Assembly: GCA_013398615.1 (NCBI GenBank)
Contig: VZSR01001685.1
Span: forward strand, 32,512,630 to 32,576,629
Origin: Brachypodius melanocephalos
Taxonomy: Eukaryota; Chordata; Aves; Passeriformes; Pycnonotidae
Reading direction: 5' to 3'
DNA length: 64,000 nucleotides
A program made the translations under genes and the position numbers. Numbering within the stretch: position 1 is the first letter of the stretch; the number at the start of each line of letters is the position of its first letter. This document shows, one piece after another, positions 1-13,234 of the stretch. The notes below the pieces were generated by a model that ran no database searches, was not told the DNA's origin, and saw only the letters and a program-made list of their open reading frames with translations.

Positions 1-3000
1 CTGGAAAGCTGGTGCACCATGGTCTTTAAAGTATAGCCGTAACATCGTCTGTGATTTTTGTGGCATGAATTTGTTGCTCAACATGAGGCATACCACAAGA
101 AGTTCGTTTCCTACTTGTCTCTGCCTTGGAGCCTTGCTCCTGACGGCTTTGATGGGTCAAGGAGACAGCTAACAGCTCTGAGCTAACATTTAGGGAGTAA
201 CCTGTATGCAGGTGCCAAGCCCATGTGGATCTTTTGTGCCTACAGAATTAGCTAGCAGGCCAGCACAGTTTCTGGGTCCTAATCTTAAATTTTGAGCTTT
301 CAAGTCCTTTGTATGCCCTGCTTCACCAACTTACACCCCTACTGGCCTAAACCATGAGTGCCACTTGCTGGCAGAAACAGGCCTGGAGTCATCTGCAAAC
401 ATTTTCATGTTGTTTGATTTCAGGACAACTGGGGAAACTAAACATAACATTCTTATTGTAAATCAGCACTTGGGTTTAAAAGATTGACTTTCAGTTTTCC
501 GAAGATCTTTCAGCTCGTCTGTCTTGTTTTTGCATTATGGTATAGGAAATGCATCTACATCCTCACATCTAAAATCAGAGATGGTAACAGCTTACACCAT
601 TCCAAGTCTGTCATTGTATCTAGCCATACACCAGCATATTCATTCCTCTTTTTATAAGCTGCACTCCCACAAATGAAATTTTTGCCTAGTCCCCAGTTTC
701 AAAAGAGTAGTGCTGTGTTTCCCCAGAATAATTGTTCAAGACACACAAAAAACTTTGGAGAAAATAATCTAACAGTGTTGTCTTGAGATGTACATACAGA
801 GTCTACTGTTAATTATATTATGTGACAAATTAAGCAAAGTAAATAATACTAATTAACCAAATACCTTCATTTCTGCAACCTAGCAAAATATGCACAAGAG
901 CATATCTCAAAAAAGCTCCCATCATGGGCTGGGTTTGCATTGAAAAACAGCATATGAAAGGATTCAATTAACGTTCTCATATCTCATCAGTTTCTAATAA
1001 TTAATGTGAGCTGTAAGGGCTTTATGGATTGCTGGTTTGATAATTCAGTAGCAGCTAAAGTAATAGAGGATATGATGGAAAGATGGCCTTATAGCTGCCT
1101 TGTGGAGTGCACTAAATGATTGAACCCAAAGAATAATAGGGCTGGAAATTGCTGTGTTCATTCAGGGATAATATATGACAGGAGTAAGGCAAGCAGCAAG
1201 CTAGCAGATGACTCAGCCAAGCATCTATGACTGAACAAAGTGTGATTCTAACCTTCTGTCATTGAAAATATGTTTAATGGAAACATTATCATTCTGATAT
1301 ATTGCTTGCTAAGATAAGACATGTTTATAGTACTGTTGCCCTGTGATGTTACTATAGGACTAGATTTTGGCACACTTGATCTTGCTGAAATGTACTTCGT
1401 CCCGAAATAAATCTACTCCTTGTGGAGCAAGAGACTATTCAAAAAGAGCAAGTGAGCCAAAAGTTGGTCCAAAGTTGGCTGGAGCTAACCATCACCAGAC
1501 AAATATAAAGAATCCTATTCTTTTTTTAATATGCAAAGAGGAAGATCTCTATAAACACTGAGAGCCACGTGTAAGGTTCCTCCTTTGCAATAACTCTTTC
1601 AACCTATAAGTAGAACACTGGACAACATAATTTATTTTTTTAATTTACAAATATGAATGGCCACATGCCTCAGATGCAGATCAAAGAGGCAGGATCCTGA
1701 AGGGATGGATTAAAATTAGCTGCCTTTTCCCTGTGTCTGGGAGAGCTCCGTTTGTAACATTTTTTTGATAGGAGCACTCAGGTGTTCAGCAGCAGAATAC
1801 AGCACAAAGTCTAGAGTGTTGCATTAAAGTAAAACTTGCTGAAGGTAGGGGGAGGAGTATAAAAATGAAGCATGATAATGTCTAGAGCACCTTATATATG
1901 CATGTTGGTCAGGGATGGCTTGCAGCAACTCTGCAGTACTGTGCAGCAGTGCTCTGCCAACAGAATTCATGCTGAAAACATATGTTCTTCTGCTCAAACC
2001 AGCTTTCACTACATCTGGAAACCAAAAGTTAGAGGGGGAGGGGAAAAAATAAGGCAGCAGTATATGTAATTCTCTTCTAAGAGAAACCATTCATTTGTTC
2101 ATGAAAGAAATCTTTCTGTTTTTATCAGCAACAGAAATTCTCACAAAGTTTTTGAATGGATATTTTAAAGCTTGGTGGGAAAACAAACAAAAAAGAAGGT
2201 AGTGTGAGGGAATGTAGGTAATGGCAGACATTTATGACTTTTTTCCTAAAGTAAAATCATGTCTTGATATCAAGAGCAATCTTATTAACAAAAAGTGGAA
2301 AACTTGGCAAAAGCATTGTTTAAAATGACTGCAAGCCTTGCAAAACCCCCGGAATAACTCTGTTTTGCTGTCAGAAGCCTGGGAAACACAAAACAGATGT
2401 TCTGCCCAGCCTCTGTTACTCAGCCAGATCTCTCTTTGCTATGCAGGCAGCTGTACCACATGTCTTTTCAGAGAAAGAAACAGTGCTTTCCTTTGGCACT
2501 TCTGCATCTTTCTCACTGACCAGGCAGACACTGTCGTCAGATGAAGACAGCTTCTGTCATCCTTCCCACTACCTAAGTCTGCAGAATCTCCTTGAGAATG
2601 AGCAGCTCTGTGCTTTGAAAAATAGAAGCATTAGGTATGACTTTTGGCAAGCCCTGGCTCCTCAGGCGATTGCTGGGGCTGCTGGAAGTCAGAAGGCACT
2701 ACTCACTCTAATGGGTGGTGGCAGCAGAGCTCTCCGTTTGCACCCTGAACAATGCACACATTATTAGAGCTAATGGCAGCTACGCGTACTCGTAATAATA
2801 TAGCCTTGAGACTGCAGCCTGGGAATTCCACAAGAGCAGATTTGGGGGTTTTTGTTCATGGGAGAAAGTATGGTGAGTAAGAGGAAAATCACTTGAGCAC
2901 AGGCTGAGCTCTCCCTGCTGGGTTGCTTAACAAGGAGGGGTGAGATCAGGGACTTCTGTCTCCAAATGACATCTGGGTGAATTTTAAGACATTATGTTGA

Positions 3001-3019
3001 ACTCTGAATCCTCCATTTC

Positions 3020-3885
3020 AGAAAATCATGGAATCATAGAATTTTTGGGGTTGGAAGGGGGCCTTGAAGATCATCTAGTTTCATCCCTCTGCTGCCATGG
3101 ACAGGGACACCTTCAGCTACACCTGGTTGCTCAGAGTCCCATCCAACCTGGTATTTAACACCTCCAGGAATGTGGCAACTACAGCTTCCCTGAGCAACCT
3201 GTTCCAGTGCCTCACCACCCTCATAATAAAGAATTATTTCCTAATATCTAATCTAAACCTAGTCTCTTTCAATCTGAATCCTTTCCCCCTTGTCCTGTCA
3301 CTGAATGTTCTTGTAGTCTCTCTTCATCTTTCCTGTAAAGCACTGGGAGGCCAAAATTGGGTCACTCTGAAACCTTGTCTTTCTGGGCTGAACAATCACA
3401 ATTCTCTCAGCCTTTCCTCATAGGAGAGGTTCTCCTTCTCTCCAATCACTTTGGTGGCCTCCTCTGTACCTGTGCTAACTGGTCCCTGTCCTTCCTGTGC
3501 TGGGACCCCAGAGCTGATGCAGCCCTGCAGGTGGGGTCTCACCAGAGCAGAGCAGAGCAGAGCAGAGCAGAGCAGAGGGGCAGAATCCCCTCCCTCTGCT
3601 GCCCACACTGCTTTGGATGCAGCCCAGGACACTTTTGGCTTTCTGGACTGGGAGTGCACACTGCTGGGTCATGTCCAGCGTCTCATCCAGCAGCACCCCC
3701 AAGTCCTTCTTGGCAGGGCTGCTCTCAATCTGTCCATCCCCAGCCTATGTTGGCACTGGATGTTGTCCCAACCCAGGAGCAACACCTTGCACTTGGCCTT
3801 GTTAAACTACATGAGGCATTGAGCTGCTGCCTCACCCTGGAAGCACACGACATCCCCAGCTCAATATTTCAGGACATTCATCTTT
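3020..3885 (-). mobile_element. CR1 LINE, 5'-truncated, minus orientation
   Basis: Reading the minus strand, the element runs from a truncated 5' side near 3885 to a 3' end near 3020 with the typical CR1 tail (ccaaccccaaaaattctatg). The translated minus strand shows the end of the CR1 reverse-transcriptase ORF in pieces: GVLLDETLDMTQQCALPVQK, then SVLGCIQ, then LSYEERLREL, interrupted by frame changes. A pentamer array at 3543-3578 interrupts the coding remnant. The plus-strand open frames here are antisense shadows. Confidence 0.92.
3543..3578. repeat. Pentanucleotide array (agcag)n inside CR1
   Basis: About seven consecutive agcag units on the plus strand (ctctg on the CR1 coding strand). 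It lies in the degenerate reverse-transcriptase C-terminal region and accounts for the repetitive Leu/Cys/Ser peptide in the minus frames. Confidence 0.9.
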
Positions 3886-4665
3886 CTGAGGCTGGGTGAT
3901 GGGGTGACAAATCTGCATAGGCAGAAAGGAATGTTTCACCCAGGATTCATTGCCTCCTCTCCCCAGTCCTCTCACAAATGGTTGGTGATGGCTGGACTCC
4001 TCATCCATCCTATCTTCCATGTGAAAGCTTGTTTAAGCATCTTGCTCTCGGCAAGTCGCATCTGTGAATCCCCAGTACTCTTCAGCATCTGGGATTTAGC
4101 ATCCACTCTCTCTGGGGATACTTCCTTGGAAAAACACATGGTTATTTCATGTAGGCAGATTGCTGCCTCACATCTGGATATCTGTGAGTATCCTTCCCAG
4201 CCATAAACCTTGGTCAGAGGAGGGGAGTCTGAGAATCTGACCCTAAAACCTGCAAAGAATAGTCTGATTCTCTAAAATTATCTGAATATTAATATAATTT
4301 ACTAGCCATTCTGAAAAGACAGGGATGGGGAAGAGACAAGCTATTGCATTACATACCCTCAGCTCCTAAATTCACTAAGAGGTGGAGGGATTTGGACATC
4401 TGCCAGTCTCTTAAAATGATTAAGGAAGAAAAGGAGGCTCACTTTGTAGTGGAAGGGGAGCCTTCTAGAGTGAATCACATTAAGAAGACACTCTTACAAG
4501 GTCCTATTAGCAAAATCATGCTAAAATGGAATTGGGAGTAGTGAGGTATTTTAACTATATGAAAGGGGAATAATACAGCAAAAGGGAGATATTCTGTCAC
4601 TCCTTGGAAGACAGCTGTTGATAAGGAAGAGAAAACAGTAAAACCTCTTCCTGCTTAGATCCTTG

Positions 4666-4705
4666 TGGAAAGATGGCTGGGGATCCCATGGAAAGATGGC
4701 TGGGG
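4666..4705. repeat. Direct duplication, 23-bp period
   Basis: The 17-base unit tggaaagatggctgggg occurs at 4666-4682 and again at 4689-4705, separated by atccca. A small local duplication with no known role. Confidence 0.85.
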
Positions 4706-7049
4706 TTAAAATCAGAGGAAACTGAAAAGTTATATTCACACCCTAACAAGAGTTAATGCAGAAATTATAAGGTAAAATACGATTGCTGCACCCTAGGTGG
4801 AATGCGGCTGGCATGCTCCATGGTGATTCCCCACACACAATCTGCAACCAGAAGCACCTGCTAAGGGGGAGGAATGGAGGGTGGAGCAACTGGAGACACC
4901 ACAGCCAGGCTCTGTAGAAGTCTTTGCAGGGAGGAGAATTCAGTGATAGTTTGCAGCTGAGAAACTGCACAGCACCTGTCAGCCAAGGGAGATAGGAGAA
5001 GATGCCTTATTTTTGAGCCAACAGCTGTGCTGAAATCACTCTCCTTGGATAAACTGGGTTCATTATAACCTAATTGTAGTATTAACTCACACCTCCATCC
5101 CAAAGTTACCCACGTCCAAGGTACAACCACCCCTCACTGGGCCTATGCTTTATATTTTTATTGTTATCTATATTTTAAGAGTGAAGTGAGAGACACCAAT
5201 CAGTAACAAAGGTATTTGCAAATAGTCATTCAAGCTCCACCTAAACATAAAGAAATGGTATAAAAGTAAATCAAGAACAGGGAAAAAGTCAGGGAAGACT
5301 GCATTGTAACTGCTGAGTTCAGCTGACAGGCGAACCTGTTTCTCCTCCATAGGAATGCCTGTTGGGTAAGAACCCTACTCTGTGTGTGCTGAATACATTT
5401 ATTGGGGATTAGAGCTTGTCTGTGTGTTGCTTTGAATACCTTTCTGAAGTCAGATACTATCAGCAGCAATCCTCAAACCTAAACCTGTCACCATTTTTTA
5501 TTAATAAATAGTGTTGTTCTGTAAAGTGTTGGTGTGAGTGCTTCACAGACGCTGGCAGCCGCCAGCAGTAGTGAACGTACTCAGACAAAGTGGTAGAAGT
5601 GGGATGGGTGATAAAGTGGGAAAACCTGCTGAGGGGTGTCCCTCAGGCTGCTGATGTATTTCCCTGAACAAGTCAGTGGAACTGTCCTATCCAGGACTGT
5701 TCAGTGGAGGGTCCCTGTAACAGGGACTCACAGACTGCTCGGACATGAGAGTTTCAGCTTTCCTGGGGTGCCAGCAGGAAAATCAAACACTAAGGGTTGA
5801 GGAAATCTCCCCTATTCACATGACAGTAGAGAAGGAGGCGCTGAGGTTTAAAGGTAAAATTTAAAGCTAAAACACATTTTGTATGAGAGTTAACGTGAAA
5901 TGACAAAGTTCAAGATCTTTGTAAAGAAAATGAAAAAAATTAAATGCAAGATAGTAAGCTCGAGTAACTGCAAAGGATTGATAGGCAAAATATTGGGGAA
6001 GGAAAAGATGAAATGAGCTGGCAACTTCTCAAAGAATCAGAAGAAGCAATCAACTGTAGAAAGTTACAAATTCAGCAAAATCATGAGCTCTTTACTGATC
6101 TCACACCCAAGAGGAAATGTAGGAAGTAAACAGTAGGTGAGATTAGTAAAGGCAGGTATAAAAAAACATGTAAGAACAGTGGCATCAAGGACAAGAGGAA
6201 ATCACTATACTTTCCTAGTAAGGAAAAGACCAGTGGAGTGGGAAATGTGGAGATGAAGGTCATAGTGTTTAATGACTTATTTTTTCATCTATCATCCCTA
6301 TAGCAGTGATCAGGTGGTTAATGTCATTAATTCCAAGGACAAAAGGAAAGAGCAAACCAGAGAGAAATTAGGTAGGCTCACCTTTACAACTGGCTGAGCT
6401 TCCTTGTCTGACACAAGAATATCTCTGACTTGTCAGCAGTTATCACTGAGGCCTTGCAAGAAGCAGCTGGGTTACCAAGAGCCTGGAAAACATCAGGGGA
6501 AAGGAAGGGATGATGAAAAGACAGAGAAAGAAGAGTCAGAGGATCATGGAGATGTCAGCTTAAATGCAGTCTCTGAAAAATACTTCACAAATAAGCAAAC
6601 AAACTTCTTGTGAGGAAGTGAAAGGTGAAAAGGTTAATATCCAGCTTGGATCTACCAAGTACAAATCATTTGAAACAAGGGGAGAAGGAGTGGGTAGCAG
6701 CTACCTTTGCTTTAATTAGGTTTTGACAGTTTTACATTGCAAGTTTCACAAGAAAGCAGTCTAGTCTGTATGCTGTTTGCAAGCTGCTCTGGCACCTGTA
6801 CCTGCAGGTCAGTTGGAAAGGTTTGCTCTCTAAGTGAATGGATGCCTTGGACAGGATGATGTGGGATGCTAGAGTCAGTTTTGCCCAGTGCTATCACTAT
6901 CTGGTGACAGGAAAGGAGTTTTGCTGGATAACTCAGTAGATGATACTGCTGAGAGGAGCTGCAAGTACATTGCAGGAGTGCTTTAGAATTCAAAGTGCCC
7001 TTGGGAAACCAGTGAAATGGCCTGGAAAACACACAAGATGAATTTCCAC

Positions 7050-7720
7050 AGTGAAAATGCAAGGTGCTGCACTTTGACAGGATTAATCACAAATCTGAGG
7101 TTGGTGAGAACAAAATTTAAAAAAAAACCTGTGTCACGAAAAAAGGCAAACATTGTGTGGGGTGTATGAAAAGTAGAGCTGAAGAAAGAGACTTAGAGAA
7201 TTGTTACATATTTTTTCCTCGGCAATGGCTGTAATTTGAGACGTGTGTGGACAAATTTGAGAATGTCCAAAGAAAAGCAACAAGAGGTCTAAAAAAGCAT
7301 GACCTTGGAGGAAATAGTGAGGGAATTAGCTTGGTGTGGTCTCAAGAAAAACAGGCGGGGGAGGGGATGGTAACAGCTTTTTAGTCCATGAGAGCTGCTG
7401 TGAGGAGGAAAGGCGTAACCTGCCCTCTGCATCTGCAGGGGATAGGTCAAGAAGCACTGGAGTTCAGCTGCTGCAAAGGAAGTGTATAAAAATTTTCTGA
7501 GGCATTAGGGAAAACTTTCTAATGGTACAATTAGGGAAGTACTAGAATAGATTGCCTGGGGAAGAAGTGGAGTCTCCAACACTGGCGGTCCCAGCAATTT
7601 AGGCTAACATCTGTCAGGAACAACACGCACATAACCAAACTGGCTGGGGGCCAGGGAAGTGACTACATGACCTCCTGAAGTCCCTTCCAGACCTGTTTTT
7701 TCTCTGGTTCTAATCATTCA
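7050..7720 (+). mobile_element. Old CR1-like LINE fragment, plus orientation
   Basis: Recognised by the order of CR1 landmarks on the plus strand: a degenerate 'kcKVLH' coding block (gcaaggtgctgcacttt, near 7059), 'gagaatgtccaaagaaaagcaacaag', 'ggggataggtcaagaagcac', 'aactttctaatggtacaattaggg', 'attgcctggggaagaagtgg' and a terminal 'tgacctcctgaagtcccttccagacct' near 7668-7694. Divergence and the lack of a gattctgtg tail suggest an old subfamily. Confidence 0.72.
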
Positions 7721-8900
7721 GGAGCCTCCCTCCCTGGCAATGCTCTGTACTTTTGGAATGAACCATTTGACATGCTGCTTGATTACTACCCTAGTTTCTT
7801 TGCATTCCTCTGTATTAAGCTGTGGGCTTGTGGATAATTCCTAGCTTATCTTAAAAATAAGTAATGTTTCACTTCAAGTTCCTCCAGCAAATGTTAGAGA
7901 TGCCTCTTCAGTGACATTGTGCATCCATGTTTTCAGAAGTTTAAGTTTAGGCACTCCTCAGGACAGCCCCTGAACCTAAAACCAGTGGCATGAGAGAGGA
8001 GAGCTGGAGCCTAAACCACTGAAGGAGTAAAGAGCAGAGCTTGGTGAGCTGCTGTGTGCCATGAGTGAGTGGGGTAGGCTGAGCTCTTACAGCCTTCCTC
8101 CCCACCACTGATGGACAGAAATCTGTAATTTCTCATTGACAAGAGGGAACTGAAGGCTCAAGACACCCACCTGCCTTGTCTCCTTAGCCCACCCAGAGAT
8201 GACAGATGCTCAGAGATGCCACTCAGAGCAGGCAGTGGTTACCTGGCAGTACCTGAGCACAGCCTGTGTCACTGAGACCTTCATGGTTGGATCTGCGCCC
8301 TGCTTGGTTCCCCAGACCTGGGCAAATACTATCAAAGAGGATCTGACAAAAAAACCCCAAAGTGTAGGAGTAGAAAAAAGGTAAAGAATTTTTCTATTGA
8401 CCCTATGTTTTGTATCATCCCAAATCTGGTTTACCGGACTTTACAGTATTCTCATAAGTCATACCAAACAGCAACAACATTCTCAGAAATAATCATCTTT
8501 TAAAGTGCTTAGAAAATACCTGACCTAAGAGAAATGAGCACTGTTAAGTGGACCATTTATCTCAATGTGATATTTTTAGCTGAGATGAAAGTACTCTGTA
8601 GAGGTGGACAGGGTCAGAAGCTGGTCTCCATCATCACTCCACTCCTGTGACACAGAAGGAGCATGCCCATTCTGATCTTTTCCCCAGAAACCTGAGTTTG
8701 TCTTGTGTTTCATCTTGTGTTGGCTGTAAACACCTGCAGTCAGAGGCAGCAGAGAGAAGGATCTCGGTGTTCAAAGCTTGCATCTGAAGGGAGGAAGGAG
8801 TGATGTTCACACAGTTATGAAGGAAGCATATCTCAGACATCTTTGGGGAGCCAGGGCCTCAGTGAAGCCCATCAATGCAGAAGGAAAGAGGTGGCTTGTC

Positions 8901-9000
8901 NNNNNNNNNNNNNNNNNNNNNNNNNNNNNNNNNNNNNNNNNNNNNNNNNNNNNNNNNNNNNNNNNNNNNNNNNNNNNNNNNNNNNNNNNNNNNNNNNNNN
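8901..9000. other. Assembly gap (100 N)
   Basis: Exactly 100 unknown bases, the usual placeholder for a gap of unspecified size. All open frames reported across it (8778-9089, both strands) are artefacts of translating N. Confidence 0.99.
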
Positions 9001-9464
9001 GGGATGCTCTGGGCTCCAACAGTGGCTGACAATGACCTCCCCTGAACGTTGTCAAACTGATCACCTCTCCTAGGATTTTTCTGTTCCACTCTGTGTCAGT
9101 CCTTTCATGTCAGCTGACAGAGTTTGCCCTCAGTCAGTTCTTGTGGGAGCTCCAAAATCCTCATTGTTTATTCCTCATTCATCTTACCCCTCATAGCCTC
9201 TGTTTGCAGCAAGCATCCACAGTTGCCAGATCATTGAAGGAAAAACTTGGGATTTCTGAATTTCTTAGTGTCCTTGGAACACAAAACTCCAAAATAATGT
9301 CATCTGACTCCTCAGGCAAACACTTTGTCTGAGAGATATTGTGATAAATCACATGTAAATGCAAGAAGTTGCTGTTCATGGCTGGATCTGAACTGGCTTG
9401 GAGGGCAGTGGCATATGACTCCTGCTCCAGTAGAACTTTAATTTGTTAAAGACATGAGTGAATA

Positions 9465-9622
9465 AGTCAGAACTCAGTCCTGGACAGCTACTTCTAGGCG
9501 GCTCTGCTTGAGCAGGGGGGTTGGACCCAGTGACCTCCAGATCAGCCTCAACCATAATGTGATTCTGTGTGATTCTGTGTGATTCTGTGTGATTCTGGGT
9601 GATTCTGGGTGATTCTATGCTT
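9465..9622 (+). mobile_element. CR1 3' end with expanded tail repeat, plus orientation
   Basis: The short 3' terminal piece contains 'ggttggacccagtgacctccag' and 'cctcaaccataatg', the hallmark CR1 3' end, followed by a tail of decamers gtgattctgt/gtgattctgg repeated about six times (9559-9618). The body of the element upstream is missing, as in most CR1 copies, through 5' truncation. Confidence 0.85.
9559..9618 (+). repeat. CR1 tail decamer array (gtgattctgt)n
   Basis: Six near-identical 10-base units, the first three ending in 'gt' and two later ones carrying 'gg'. CR1 elements normally end in two to four 8-bp units (attctrtg), so this is an expanded 10-bp version. Not a CRISPR array: units are contiguous with no spacers. 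Confidence 0.85.
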
Positions 9623-9759
9623 CCTTTAAATCTCGAGCCTGCATCTCCTGAAATAGTTTGTTTCTTTCTCAACTGGTCTTTCAAGTGTTGCTCTCAAACC
9701 CTGTGCATCAGACAGGTCAAATGAAAAACAATTGCCTGCAAACCCCAGGAAAATCATGA

Positions 9760-10140
9760 GTCCCATGATGAGCAGCTGAGGGAACTGAGGTTGTTTAGCC
9801 TGGGTAAAAAGGAGGCTCAGGGGAGACCCTGTTGCTCTGCACAACCATTGGAAAGGAGGTTGTGGCAAGGTGGGGATGAGGCTCTTCTCCCAGGGGACTG
9901 CTGAAAGGACAACCTGCACCAAGAGAGGTTCAGGTTGGGCATCAGGAAGAACTTCTTCATGGAAAGGTCTCACTGCAAAGCATTGGAATGAGCTGCCCAG
10001 GTAGGTGGTGGATTCACCACCCCTGGAGGTGTTCAAGAAACAACTGGATGTGTCACTTAGTGCTACAGTACTGTGCAACCTGGTGCTTGGTCAAATGTTG
10101 GTCTTTTAAAACCTAAGGATTGATACTGTGATTCCATGAA
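9760..10140 (+). mobile_element. CR1 LINE 3' fragment, plus orientation
   Basis: Contains the canonical CR1 order: 'gagcagctgagggaactgaggttgtttagcctgg' near 9769, 'ggaggctcaggggagaccctgttgctctgcacaac', 'caggaagaacttcttcatgga', 'attggaatgagctgcccagg', 'ggtggattcaccacccctgg', 'gtgttcaagaaacaactggatg', then a tail near 10120-10140 (gatactgtgattccatg). It lies only ~140 bp after another CR1 end in the same orientation. Confidence 0.92.
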
Positions 10141-13100
10141 AATTATGCAGCCTCTATAGCAGGTTTGCCTCCTGAGGTTGCTACGTTAACTGCTTAGTCA
10201 AATCTCCCAAAATGCTGAACACTAGCCCTGCCCCACACCCATGGGAGGCACACCAATTTCTCAATAAGAAAATGCATTTTAGGAAATGTAGAGCATTTAG
10301 AAGAGTAGACCTTTCAACTGCAAAGTGTTTTCAGACTTGGTGACAGCAAAGCTGCTAGTCTTGCTGCCATCCCACACATGCAGCTCTGCATTACAGAGAC
10401 AAGAAGCAGTCACACAGAAAATGGTGTCTGTGCCTTACTCAAAACCTGCTGTTCTCCTGGTGGCATAAATGCTTTATTTAGGTCACTTTATAAAAAGGAC
10501 AAATTAAGCCTCAGGGCAGAATTGTATCCTTTGACTCTGTAGGCAGAGTCTGTTCTCATGCTGGAATAAATGGGTGATGGTTTTATTTTGTTGAGGATAA
10601 CAGAGATCTCGTTATTATACACTTGAGTGTATTCCAGTGAAAAGTAGGACTTGATCTTTTCATAGAAACAGATAATCAAAAAATCTTCACACTGTTTCCT
10701 CAAGTTTCACTAGCTGAAAAAAAAAAAATCCAACAAAACAAAACATGATCAGGAATAATAATTTTTTTCTTCTTATTTCACTGGTCTTCCCTCAAGGATC
10801 TCCACTAAGTTATATTGACCCCTCAATAAAGAAAGACTCATTTGCACCAAGGCATTTTCTAGAAGGAAGCTGCTGCAGAATTAAGCCTGATAGCACAAAA
10901 TGCTTTCAGTAGCAAAAAATCCCTAGGGTGAAGAATTTTGTTTAAAACTTGACCAGCCAACATATAGCTGAAGTTATGCTTAATTCTACCTATACAATAC
11001 CAGTTAATTGACATATACAAATACAGCTATCCTTTTTTTTCCCCCTTATTTTGTTTTTTTTTGTTAATCTTGGCAGTTTAATCATAGTTCTAAGGAATTT
11101 TATGTCCTTTTCTTTTCTTTACACATTCAAATATACAGCTCTGCTTGCCAAAATAAATTATATATCACACCCCATGCAGCTGAAATACTGCATGAGTTTA
11201 AGACAAATCCTAATGATGCTGGTAAAAAACACCTTACCAAACAAGCCTGAAACCCTGGTGACTCGGTGGACTGTTTAGATACAATTATTAGCCTCAGAAC
11301 TTGCTGTGAGAGCAGCCCATTTCCATGGATTGACTGTATCCTCCATCCCCTTGCCCAGTGCCTACCTGATGCCTCCTCCCTTTCTCCTCTTATGTTGTCA
11401 GTGGTACCAGCTGCCTTCTCACCAGCAAATGTGAACAGTAGCAACAACTTCTTTCAGAACCTAGGTACTGCTTAAAGCATGGCTTGTTTTGCCAGAAAGT
11501 AAGAAAGTACCCTTTGCCTTAGGTGTTGCTGTCCAATCTCAGGAAAAATAAAGCTTTCAGAACAGATTTAGTGTCCATGCTCCTCTCCTTGCCCAAGAGC
11601 AGCAGGAGATTTTGGAACTGCTTTCTTCTCGGGTGATATTTGCAGGCATGTCTTTGCATCCATGGGGCTGTAAAGATATTTCTTACTATATATAAGTTAA
11701 TGGCCCTACCTAATGTAGAGCTACAGTGAATTGTCCAATAAACATTTGTGTAAATGTAAAGTTACTTCTGTGATTTTTTTTTAACAGTGAAAAAGAGTCA
11801 TCAAACCTTAAATCTACCTGTAGGATAAAGTTGGTTTTCTTCTGAGTCTCATTTGAACAATGGCTTTACGCTACAGTAACAGTAAGTGACTGCATCACAT
11901 CTTTCCAAAACAACATGGGTTGTCATTTTCAAATGACTACAATTTCAAAAGTGCAACTGATTTATACTCTTTTAAAAGTTCAAAAATATAAATATCTAAA
12001 ACAGAACCAAAACATTCTGAAATTTTTAATTTTATTTTTTAATGAGAAATTAAGTTTGGCCAATTTTTTGCAGCAAATGTTTGATATTTTAAAATATTTT
12101 TGGCTTCAGTTCAAATGGGACAAAAAACCTTATGGATGACATATGAAGATGAAAGAGAAAATTAACATGGAGACTTTGGTATGTGCATACAATCATGTGT
12201 GCTTGTTTCAGTATTTGGTGCTATCCCAGTGTGAATTGAGAAGAAAGAGATAACTTATCCTTAGAGGCACGTGTAAGAGAAAGATGAAAACCCTATTAAT
12301 TTTTATTGTGCATTGTGTCTGTCATTCACAAAGCCCTCCCTTTTTCAGAAGGATATTTTTAATGCTAGAGTTTCCTTTGGTAGACTTCAGTTAGATATTT
12401 CCTCTTAACCACTCTAAGTTATTTGCAGGGGGATTTTTTCTTATCTTGAAATGAAGGAATTCACTTGCCTTTGAGAAACATACTCTGAATTTTTCACAAT
12501 AACACCCTTTTTTTCACTCAGTCTGGATCTGTGTCCTATGAGTGGGCTCTAGCAAGCCTGAGAGCAGATAGCTGCTCTTCTAACATGTCAGCAGCATATG
12601 TACATGTCAATCCATGCTACACAGGAAATAAGATAACATCATCATTTTAGTGAGGAGTTCCTGTAATTTTCAGTTTCCATATTAACAGGAGAAACAAGAC
12701 TCCTTAGGAAGTCTATGGCCTGAAGAGTGACAAATACTTGCAATGCACAAAGACATGGTTCCCAGAGAGTATTCACTGCAGTACAGCTCTCCAGCCCACA
12801 TGGCACGCATCAGGAAAAGCAGGCTGGGGGCTAGCACTTGGTACAAGGAGGGAAAAATGACAGGAAAAAAAAGGGATGAAAGCCTTCCTGAGCAGTCTGC
12901 TGAGTGAAAACCTCTGCCTTCTACTGAGGAAGAATTTCCAAGTGGATGTCATCCAAGAATGATTTGATTCCCCAGAGAGGCCTCTACCCTGGTTTCAAGG
13001 CACGAGCAGCATCCATGCTTGCTCACAGCTGTCCCTTTGCCTGGCTCCATCTGTGAGCACTCTGGAGCCCACTCCTGTGCTCCTGCCACACTTGGCAGCT

Positions 13101-13234
13101 CCTCCCTTACTTCAGCATGGCACAGTGGATGGCAGCATCTCATCCCATTTACTTCCAGGCTCATCTAAAAATCTGCACGTCATCATCTTGACACCAGCTT
13201 GCCGTGCAGGAGATTGATCACTGCCTTAAACCTC

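Noticed and set aside
3097..3899. Plus-strand open frames of 108 to 180 codons
   Set aside because: They are the antisense of a CR1 element that reads on the minus strand; no independent gene.
8778..9089. Four open frames on both strands spanning the N run
   Set aside because: Their length comes from translating 100 unknown bases as X.
9559..9618. CRISPR-like regular repeats
   Set aside because: Contiguous 10-bp units without spacers, forming the tail of a CR1 element in a vertebrate genome.
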